Shown here: in pieces, positions 1 through 5,096 of the stretch
Layout of the letters: the number at the start of each line of letters is the position of its first letter
How positions within the stretch are numbered: the first letter of the stretch is position 1
Assembly: GCA_001873585.1 (NCBI GenBank)
Contig: MNZL01000135.1
Span: forward strand, 1 to 7,092
DNA length: 7,092 nt
Reading direction: 5' to 3'
From: Rhodobacterales bacterium CG2_30_65_12
GTDB lineage: Bacteria; Pseudomonadota; Alphaproteobacteria; Rhodobacterales; Rhodobacteraceae
The notes under the pieces: model-generated
The model's database searches: none
What the model saw: only the letters and a program-made list of their open reading frames with translations
Told to the model about the DNA's origin: nothing
Made by a program: the position numbers and the translations under genes

Positions 1-342
1 CGCCATGCGCTTGTAGAGCGCCACCGCCGCCGCCAGCACCAGCGCGCCGAAGGCGAGCGCGGCCAGAATGCGTGGCCCGCCCGCGCTCCAGGCCGCCGCC
101 ACCGGCGCTTCGGAGGTGATCACCACGCCGAGCCCGCCGAGGGCGACGAAGCCCATCACCCCGACGTTGAACAGCCCGGCGTAGCCCCATTGGATGTTGA
201 CCCCGAGCGCCATGATCGCCGAGATGATCCCCATATTGATGATCCCGAGCGCCGAGTTCCAGCTCTGCACCGCGCCGGTCCAGCCGATCAGCACCGCGAC
301 AATGGCGAAGAGCGCGAGGTTTCTCCAGTTGATGCCGGTCAT
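1..342 (-). CDS. livM: Branched-chain amino acid ABC transporter permease LivM (partial, N-terminal 114 residues)
   Basis: This is the second inner-membrane permease of a HAAT/LIV-type ABC importer; it pairs with LivH to form the translocation channel. It reads from ATG at 342 without a stop to position 1, so only the N-terminal 114 residues are here and the rest lies outside the window. The segment is hydrophobic, with likely membrane spans near residues 8-25, 33-50, 57-76 and 93-110. The stretch ALGVNIQWGYAGLFNVGVMG (45-64) matches the conserved LivM pattern in which a Leu/Asn-rich helix is followed by a Gly-rich turn. The start is supported by a 4-bp ATGA overlap with the livH stop and by AAGGGA (356-351) eight bases upstream. 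What is seen is a partial permease in frame after livH. The LivM identity follows from family pattern and gene order, and the substrate is unknown. Confidence 0.93.
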   Translation of the reverse strand, partial: MTGINWRNLALFAIVAVLIGWTGAVQSWNSALGIINMGIISAIMALGVNIQWGYAGLFNVGVMGFVALGGLGVVITSEAPVAAAWSAGGPRILAALAFGALVLAAAVALYKRMA

Positions 343-1349
343 ACCGATTTTCCCTTGAAGAGCCCGGTGGGTTTGAACAGGAGCACGACCACGAGGATCG
401 CAAACGAAACCGCGAATTTGTAGTCGGTCGAGAGCAGTTGCACGAGGCTTGAAGGTTCAAGGCTATCGGGCAGCAGATAGCCCAGCACCTTTTTCCAGGC
501 ATAGGTTACCGTGACTTCGGAAAACGCGATCACGAAGCCGCCGGCAATGGCGCCGAGCGGATTGCCGAGGCCGCCGACGATGGCGGAGGCGAAAATCGGC
601 AGCAGAAGCTGGAAATAGGTGAAGGGTTTGAATGACTTGTCGAGCCCGTAGAGCACGCCGGCGATGGTGGCCAGCGCGCCGACGATGAGCCAGGTGATCA
701 GCACCACCCGCTCAGGGTTGATCCCCGACAGCAGCGCGAGGTCTTCGTTGTCGGAAAAGGCGCGCATGGATTTGCCGGTGCGGGTGCGGTTCAGGAACCA
801 GAACAGCGCCGCCACCACGAGCACCGCCGTGATCACCGTGATCACTTGCGATGTGCGCAGCGACAGCCCCTCGGCGAGCCCCGACCAGGCCTTGAAATCG
901 CGCGCCGAGATGATGAAGCGGGTGCCGTCGGCAAAGTTCTGGTCGCCCGGGCCGATGATGAAGCGCACGAGGCCGTTCATCACGAACATCACCCCGATCG
1001 ACGCCATCACCGAGACGATCGGCTTGGCCTTCACCCGGCGGTAGAAGCGGTAGACCACCCGGTCGGTAATCAGCACCAGAAGACCGGTGGCGACGATGCC
1101 GAAGGGCAGGGCGAGCAGCGCCGTCGGCAGTGGCCCGAGATGCCAGCCCATCGACTGGAACCACCAGGTAAACAGGATCGTCACCATCGCACCGAAGGCC
1201 ATTGTATCGCCATGGGCGAAGTTGGAAAACCGCAAGATGCCGTAGATCAGCGTGACCCCGAGCGCGCCGAGGGCGAGCTGCGAGCCATAGGCCACGGCCG
1301 GGATCAGCACGAAATTGGATAGCGCCACGATGGCGTTGAGAAAGTCCAT
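339..1349 (-). CDS. livH: Branched-chain amino acid ABC transporter permease LivH
   Basis: A 336-residue polytopic inner-membrane permease, partner of LivM. About eight hydrophobic segments are visible (roughly 6-35, 48-66, 74-96, 113-134, 168-187, 213-235, 246-280 and 310-328). Family hallmarks are GVTLIYGILRFSNFAHGD (31-48), the cytoplasmic loop RTRTGKSMRAFSDNEDLALL (188-207) that should contact the ATPases, AIVGGLGNPLGAIAGG (256-271) and the C-terminal KPTGLFKGK (326-334). It is slightly longer than E. coli LivH (about 308). ATG at 1349 overlaps the preceding stop by one base (TGATG). No strong ribosome-binding site is visible there, so translation probably depends on re-initiation from the upstream small gene. 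The livM start overlaps the livH stop by 4 bp. The family assignment is secure, but the solute cannot be read from the permease. Confidence 0.96.
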   Translation of the reverse strand: MDFLNAIVALSNFVLIPAVAYGSQLALGALGVTLIYGILRFSNFAHGDTMAFGAMVTILFTWWFQSMGWHLGPLPTALLALPFGIVATGLLVLITDRVVYRFYRRVKAKPIVSVMASIGVMFVMNGLVRFIIGPGDQNFADGTRFIISARDFKAWSGLAEGLSLRTSQVITVITAVLVVAALFWFLNRTRTGKSMRAFSDNEDLALLSGINPERVVLITWLIVGALATIAGVLYGLDKSFKPFTYFQLLLPIFASAIVGGLGNPLGAIAGGFVIAFSEVTVTYAWKKVLGYLLPDSLEPSSLVQLLSTDYKFAVSFAILVVVLLFKPTGLFKGKSV

Positions 1350-1711
1350 CAGATGTCGGTCTCGCAGGTAAAAGGGGTCAGGGTGCTTGCGGTCGCAGTC
1401 GCGTGGTGAAGCTGGGCCTTGAGGCCGCCGCCGTCTGCCTCGCCTTCGATCAGCAGGGCGAAATGCTCGGCCTCGGTGCCAAACTGGAACGGGCCGCGGT
1501 TCGAGGCGGCAACACCGTCATAGGTCTTGCCGCTGAAGATGACCCGGATCGGCCCCTTGCCGGTTGCGTCGGTCTCGACGGGGGCAACGACGAAGCGCGT
1601 TATCGTGCCATCTGCGCCGGTGCAGTCAAACACGATCCGCGCACCTTCGGCGTTGGCGGCGGCCGGCAGGCCAAGCCCCAGCATCAGGGCGACAGCGGCA
1701 AACCCGCTCAT
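1349..1711 (-). CDS. Small putative exported protein of unknown function (second of two inside the liv operon)
   Basis: A 120-residue protein that I do not recognise. Residues 1-21 look like a Sec signal peptide: a hydrophobic core FAAVALMLGLGLPAA, then AANAEG with likely cleavage after Ala21. The mature part is short and rich in alternating hydrophobic/polar stretches (ARIVFDC, TRFVVAPV, PIRVIFSG, HFALLIEG), which suggests a beta-rich fold. It has exactly two cysteines, near its two ends (Cys30, Cys116), which could form a disulfide in the periplasm. I chose ATG at 1711: it overlaps the previous stop as ATGA and has GGGG seven bases upstream. A GTG at 1717 would add two residues but puts that GGGG directly against the start. 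The gene ends in TGATG, sharing one base with livH. Its place inside the operon suggests a role linked to the transporter or its substrate, but that is inference. Confidence 0.82.
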   Translation of the reverse strand: MSGFAAVALMLGLGLPAAANAEGARIVFDCTGADGTITRFVVAPVETDATGKGPIRVIFSGKTYDGVAASNRGPFQFGTEAEHFALLIEGEADGGGLKAQLHHATATASTLTPFTCETDI

Positions 1712-2034
1712 TCGCACGCCCCGTAATAGGTGATCGCCGCCGGCCCTGCGCCGATATGCACGCTCATCACGGCGCTATTCGGACCGATGGTGAGCATATG
1801 CAGCGCACCCATCCCTTGCGCGACAAGTTGGGTCGTTTCGCCGATCTTGTGATAGTGCAGGATTTCCATGCTCTCGGCGACGGTGCTGATCCGGTCCGCA
1901 TCGAGCTCAAGGGTCACTTCATAGGCCGTCTCTTCGCAGTCGAGCGTCATGTAACACTCTTGGGAAAAGGTGCAAACCGGCCCGCCAAGGGCAGGCAGCG
2001 GCGCAAGCGCGAGGGCGAGAAGAGCGATCCGCAT
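1708..2034 (-). CDS. Small Cys-containing putative exported protein of unknown function (first of two inside the liv operon)
   Basis: A 108-residue protein of no family I recognise. Its N-terminus (MRIALLALALAPLPALGG) is a typical short signal peptide with cleavage near residue 17 or 18. The mature protein has four cysteines (Cys21, Cys27, Cys33, Cys107), three clustered at the N-terminus and one next to last in the C-terminal YYGACE; two disulfides are possible after export. The middle reads as beta strands (AYEVTLELD, SAVMSVHIG). Expression is well supported: ATG at 2034 lies 3 bp after the livF stop, has GGAGG seven bases upstream (2046-2042), and the stop overlaps the next start as ATGA. 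It shares with its downstream neighbour a general plan (signal peptide, Cys near both ends, beta-rich) but no clear sequence identity by eye. A lipoprotein is unlikely because no lipobox precedes Cys21. Confidence 0.84.
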   Translation of the reverse strand: MRIALLALALAPLPALGGPVCTFSQECYMTLDCEETAYEVTLELDADRISTVAESMEILHYHKIGETTQLVAQGMGALHMLTIGPNSAVMSVHIGAGPAAITYYGACE

Positions 2035-2037
2035 CCG

Positions 2038-2865
2038 TCAGCCTCCAAGAAAGCTTGCGCGCACGTCCGGGTCGGCGAGCAGCTCTTTGCCGGTGCCGGT
2101 GTGGGCATTGGCCCCCTGCACCAGAACATAACCTTTATCCGCAATTTCGAGGGCTTGCCGGGCGTTCTGTTCGACCATGAGCACCGGCAGCCCGGTGCGC
2201 GCCACATCAATGATCCGATCAAACAGCTCGTCCATCACGATCGGGCTCACGCCGGCCGTGGGCTCGTCGAGCATCAGCACCTTGGGCCGCGTCATCAGGG
2301 CCCGGCCCACGGCAACCTGCTGGCGCTGGCCGCCCGAAAGCTCGCCCGCCGCCTGGGTGCGCTTTTCCTTCAGAATCGGGAACAGATCGTAGACCTGCTG
2401 CATTGTCTCGGTGATATCGTCCTTGCGGATGAAGCCGCCCATTTCGAGGTTTTCCTCGACCGTCAGCGAAGTGAAGATGTTGTGGGTCTGTGGCACGAAG
2501 CCCATGCCCTTGATCACCCTGGCCTGCGGCGCGAGATCGGTGATGTCTTCGCCGTCGAGCCGGACTGCCCCGCTGCTCAGGTAGAGCATGCCGAACAGCG
2601 CCCGCATCGCCGTAGACTTGCCGGCGCCGTTGGGGCCGACGATCACCGCGATCTCACCCTTGTCGACGGCGATGGTGCAGCCGGTGAGAATATCGGGGCC
2701 GGACTTGCTGTAGCCCCCGGTCATGGCCTCGCCGATCAGGAACGGGCCGCCGGGCGCGGGCCTGGCCTTGCCGTGCTGGGGCCCGGGGGTAAATTCGCCC
2801 CGGCCCTCCGGGTTCACGATCGAGCCGTCGCGGTTGTAGCCGGGGGCATCAAACGGTTTGCTCAT
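2038..2865 (-). CDS. livF: Branched-chain amino acid ABC transporter ATP-binding protein LivF, with N-terminal extension
   Basis: A cytoplasmic ATPase of 275 residues, one of the two nucleotide-binding subunits of the transporter. It shows Walker A GPNGAGKST (77-85), Q-loop VPQ (Gln126), signature LSGGQ (176-180) and Walker B VLMLDEP (196-202, catalytic Glu201). At the switch position it has VEQN, so Gln233 stands where most ABC ATPases have His; E. coli LivF also has VEQN, so this marks LivF rather than damage. Unlike the usual 235-residue LivF, about 40 hydrophilic residues rich in Gly, Pro and charged groups precede the domain, which begins near Phe42. The start is firm: ATG at 2865 overlaps the livG stop as ATGA and has GGAGG seven bases upstream. 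Reading further upstream in this frame only gives the shadow of livG. The next gene starts 3 bp after the stop. Confidence 0.96.
   Translation of the reverse strand: MSKPFDAPGYNRDGSIVNPEGRGEFTPGPQHGKARPAPGGPFLIGEAMTGGYSKSGPDILTGCTIAVDKGEIAVIVGPNGAGKSTAMRALFGMLYLSSGAVRLDGEDITDLAPQARVIKGMGFVPQTHNIFTSLTVEENLEMGGFIRKDDITETMQQVYDLFPILKEKRTQAAGELSGGQRQQVAVGRALMTRPKVLMLDEPTAGVSPIVMDELFDRIIDVARTGLPVLMVEQNARQALEIADKGYVLVQGANAHTGTGKELLADPDVRASFLGG
2042..2046 (-). promoter_or_regulatory. Ribosome-binding site of the 108-residue exported protein
   Basis: GGAGG lies seven bases before the ATG at 2034, inside the last codons of livF. This is one of the strongest Shine-Dalgarno sites in the operon and indicates that the small gene is translated and is not a spurious reading frame. 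Confidence 0.8.
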
Positions 2866-3650
2866 CCTTTGGCCTCCAGCTGGGCCTTGTTCTTGAGCCC
2901 GGTGCCGAGATAGGCCTCGATCACATGCTCGTTGGCCTTGATCTCGGCAAGGCTGCCTTCCGCCAGCACCTTGCCCTCGGCCATGCAGATTACCGGATCG
3001 CACAGCCGGTCGATGAAATCCATGTCGTGCTCGATCACCACGAAGGTATAGCCGCGCTCGTGGTTGAGCCGCTGGATGGCGTCGGCGATGGTATTGAGCA
3101 GGGTGCGGTTTACGCCCGCGCCAACCTCGTCGAGGAAGACGACGCGCGCATCCACCATCATCGTGCGGCCCAGCTCCAGCAGCTTTTTCTGCCCGCCCGA
3201 AACCTGGCCGGCCTTGTGGTCGGCAAGGTGCTCGATGGTCAGAAATTCCAGCACCTCGTCTGCCTTGGCGCGCAGGGCGCGCTCTTCGTCGGCAATGCGT
3301 TTGCGGCCAAACCAGGTATCCCACAGCTTTTCGCCAGCTTGCCCGCCCGGCACCATCATCAGGTTTTCGCGGCACGACATCGAGCCAAATTCATGGGCGA
3401 TCTGGAAGGTGCGCAAGAGCCCCTTGTGAAACAGCACGTGTGGCGGCAGGCCGGTGATGTCTTCGCCCTCCATCGTCACGCGCCCGGAGGTGGGTTGAAG
3501 AACGCCGGCGACTACGTTGAAAAGAGTAGTTTTCCCCGCGCCATTCGGGCCGATCAGCCCGGTGATCGAGCCCTTCCCGATCTCGAGCGACGCCCCGTCG
3601 ACGGCATGAAAGCCACCGAAATGCTTGTGCAGGTTCTCGACCTTGATCAC
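2862..3650 (-). CDS. livG: Branched-chain amino acid ABC transporter ATP-binding protein LivG
   Basis: A 262-residue cytoplasmic ATPase, partner of LivF. Visible motifs are Walker A GPNGAGKTT (34-42), Q-loop Gln83 in RTFQIAHEF, signature VSGGQ (150-154), Walker B VVFLDE (170-175, catalytic Glu175) and the switch His208 in VIEHDMDF. It keeps the long insertion between Q-loop and signature typical of LivG. The residue after the catalytic Glu is Val instead of the common Pro (LDEVGAGVN), an uncommon context near the D-loop. The C-terminus runs about 14 residues past the usual VIEAYLG end. The start is GTG at 3650, giving IKVENLHKHFGG; no other in-frame start exists before the upstream TGA at 3668-3666, and a GGGGTGGGA stretch (3663-3655) serves as ribosome-binding site. 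It follows livK after 80 bp and overlaps livF by 4 bp. Confidence 0.96.
   Translation of the reverse strand: MIKVENLHKHFGGFHAVDGASLEIGKGSITGLIGPNGAGKTTLFNVVAGVLQPTSGRVTMEGEDITGLPPHVLFHKGLLRTFQIAHEFGSMSCRENLMMVPGGQAGEKLWDTWFGRKRIADEERALRAKADEVLEFLTIEHLADHKAGQVSGGQKKLLELGRTMMVDARVVFLDEVGAGVNRTLLNTIADAIQRLNHERGYTFVVIEHDMDFIDRLCDPVICMAEGKVLAEGSLAEIKANEHVIEAYLGTGLKNKAQLEAKG
2873..2877 (-). promoter_or_regulatory. Ribosome-binding site that fixes the livF start
   Basis: GGAGG is seven bases before the ATG at 2865, within the last codons of livG. It supports the N-terminally extended form of LivF over any internal start such as Met48. Confidence 0.8.
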
Positions 3651-3673
3651 CTTGTCCCACCCCTGTCATGTGC

Positions 3674-3703
3674 CACAGCCCGGGGGTTTGCCCCCGGGCT
3701 GTG
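3674..3703 (-). terminator. Perfect GC-rich hairpin between livK and livG (attenuator or 3'-end stabiliser)
   Basis: CACAGCCCGGGGG (3674-3686) and its exact complement (3691-3703) flank a 4-base loop (3687-3690), giving a perfect 13-bp stem. On the minus-strand transcript it lies 27 bases after the livK stop and about 23 bases before the livG start. No run of U follows, so it is not a canonical intrinsic terminator. It may partly terminate, or protect the 3' end of a livK-only message so that the binding protein is made in excess, as known for other binding-protein operons such as malE. The structure is seen directly; its role is inference. Confidence 0.75.
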
Positions 3704-3730
3704 CGATTCGCAAGCCGTTCGATGGCGCGA

Positions 3731-4912
3731 TCAGCGGTAGCCGACGGTGGTGACCTTGCCACCCTCGATCACGATTTCGCGGAACGCGCCCGAGGCTTCG
3801 CCGCCACCGACCAGTTCGACGGCCGAGGCGCCGACGTAATCGACATCCCCGCCGCTGGCCAGGATGTCCAGCGCCTTTTCAAGATCTCCAGGGAAGATCT
3901 GCTCGCCGGGCGCGTTGGCCACGTCCATCACCTTGTCCTTGTAGACCATCGGATCGGTCGAGTTGGCGGCCTGCATCGCCAGCAGGATCAGCGCGGCGGC
4001 GTCATAGGCGGTGTCGGCATAGGCCGAGGTGGGATCGAAGGCATCGCCGACAAGCGCGGCGAAGGTGGCGTTGCCCGGGCTGTCGGTGCCCGGAAGCTGG
4101 CCGATCGAGCCGTCGATCTCGCCGCCGAAGTTTTCTTCAAGCTTCGAGCCGACCATGCCGTCGGGGAAGTTGAACATGTCGAAGGCGCCGGCGTCGATCG
4201 CGCCGCGCACGATGCCCGAGCCGCCCTGATCGACATAACCCGCGACGACGAGGATATCGCCGCCGGCCGAGGCCAGAGCGCCCACTTCGGCGGTGTAGTC
4301 GGCCTTGCCGTCTTCATGGGCGGCATTGATGGTAATCGTGCCGCCCTTGGCCTCGTAGGCCGAGGCGAAACTGTCGGCCAGGCCCTTGCCGTAGTCGTTG
4401 TTGGTGTAGGTCACGGCGGCCGAGGTGAAGCCCTTTTCGAGCAGGATGTCGGCCATCACTTCACCCTGGCGTGCATCCGATGGCGCGGTGCGGAAGAACA
4501 GCCCGTTGTCTTCGGCGTTCGACAGCGCCGGCGAGGTGGCCGAGGGCGAGATCATCAGCATGCCATTGGCCAGCGCGACGTTTTGCAGCACTGCGCCGGT
4601 TGCCCCGGAGCACATTGCGCCAACGATACCCTTGACCCCGTCCGAGGTAACCAGGCGTTCGGCGGCGGCGGTGGCCGCAGCGGCGTCGACGCAGGTCGAG
4701 TCGCCGCGCACCGGTGTTACGGTCGTGCCGCCGAGGAACTTGCCGTTCGCCGTGGCTTCGGCGATCGCAAGCTCGGCGCCGTCGGCCATCGCGGGGGCCA
4801 TTGATTCAAGCGGGCCGGTGAAGGCCAGCAGCACACCCATCTTGATGTCCTCGGCATAGGCGCCGGTGGCCATCAGGGCCGAGGCGGCGCTCGCCATGAG
4901 CAGTTTTTTCAT
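3731..4912 (-). CDS. livK: Periplasmic branched-chain amino acid-type substrate-binding protein (LivK/LivJ family)
   Basis: A 393-residue type I periplasmic binding protein that captures solute for LivHMGF. MKKLLMASAASALMATGAYA (1-20) is a clear Sec signal peptide with cleavage before Glu21. The mature protein opens with IKMGVLLAFTGPLESMAP, the family's first strand and ligand-lobe loop. Cys74 and Cys101 fit the single conserved disulfide known from E. coli LivJ. ISPSATSPAL (121-130) is the Ser/Thr loop that holds the amino acid backbone, and NDYGKG (172-177) and DTAYDAAALI (300-309) are further family landmarks. ATG at 4912 has GGGAG six bases upstream. It is the first gene of the operon and is followed by a strong hairpin, which suits high expression. 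Specificity is uncertain: this family also includes binders of other amino acids, amides and aromatic or carboxylic compounds. Confidence 0.94.
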   Translation of the reverse strand: MKKLLMASAASALMATGAYAEDIKMGVLLAFTGPLESMAPAMADGAELAIAEATANGKFLGGTTVTPVRGDSTCVDAAAATAAAERLVTSDGVKGIVGAMCSGATGAVLQNVALANGMLMISPSATSPALSNAEDNGLFFRTAPSDARQGEVMADILLEKGFTSAAVTYTNNDYGKGLADSFASAYEAKGGTITINAAHEDGKADYTAEVGALASAGGDILVVAGYVDQGGSGIVRGAIDAGAFDMFNFPDGMVGSKLEENFGGEIDGSIGQLPGTDSPGNATFAALVGDAFDPTSAYADTAYDAAALILLAMQAANSTDPMVYKDKVMDVANAPGEQIFPGDLEKALDILASGGDVDYVGASAVELVGGGEASGAFREIVIEGGKVTTVGYR

Positions 4913-4957
4913 CTGTATCTCCCAACATTGGACAAAACTCCGGGGCTCACCCTAGCG

Positions 4958-4975
4958 TTTCTTTTGGAAAAGAAA
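4958..4975. repeat. 18-bp A/T-rich palindrome in the livK upstream region
   Basis: TTTCTTTT (4958-4965) and AAAAGAAA (4968-4975) are exact reverse complements around a central GG. In this GC-rich window such a symmetric A/T-rich block stands out. It lies 46-63 bases before the livK start and, if transcription begins near 5009, inside the leader. It could be an operator, a weak leader hairpin or the end of the upstream regulator's transcript. No U-run follows on the minus strand, so a terminator is the weaker reading. Confidence 0.6.
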
Positions 4976-5019
4976 AGCCTTTGACCGCGACGGATTGCAG
5001 CAAGAACCCCGCCTATCCT

Positions 5020-5036
5020 TGCAATTTTCTTGCCAA
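5020..5036 (-). promoter_or_regulatory. Candidate sigma-54 (-24/-12) promoter of the livK operon
   Basis: Read on the minus strand, TTGGCAAGAAAATTGCA matches the RpoN consensus YTGGCACG-N4-TTGCW at every defined base but one (A for C in the -24 element). The invariant GG and GC are at the required 12-base offset. Transcription would begin near 5009, giving a leader of about 97 bases before livK. No convincing -35/-10 pair was found in this gap. Enhancer-binding sites were not recognised upstream. Sigma-54 control would fit nitrogen-responsive expression of an amino acid importer, but this rests on the motif alone. Confidence 0.55.
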
Positions 5037-5096
5037 CCTTGCGAGCATCCGGCAAAGCGCCGCCGCCAGCACAACCAAAGGCAGAGCGCCAGCGCC

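Noticed and set aside
1712..1717. GTG at 1717 as start of the second small exported protein
   Set aside because: The purine-rich GGGG block abuts this codon, leaving no spacer, whereas ATG at 1711 has a 7-base spacer and an ATGA overlap.
2102..2170. Loss of the switch His in LivF as a sign of inactivation
   Set aside because: VEQN with Gln at this site is normal for LivF proteins; the other motifs are intact.
1564..2913. 449-codon open frame on the plus strand across livF and the small exported genes
   Set aside because: It is antisense to genes with clear motifs, ribosome-binding sites and coupled junctions. Its product is Arg/His/Gly-rich with no recognisable domain, as expected for an antisense frame in GC-rich DNA.
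2866..3375. Longer form of LivF starting upstream within livG
   Set aside because: The extra part is livG in another frame (Arg-rich). The overlap start at 2865 with GGAGG is far better.
3674..3703. Canonical intrinsic terminator ending the operon after livK
   Set aside because: No U-run follows the stem on the minus-strand transcript, and the remaining transporter genes downstream have no convincing separate promoter in the 80-bp gap.
3668..4804. 378-codon plus-strand open frame opposite livK
   Set aside because: The minus strand encodes an unmistakable periplasmic binding protein with signal peptide; the plus-strand product is low-complexity Gly/Arg/Ala without family features.
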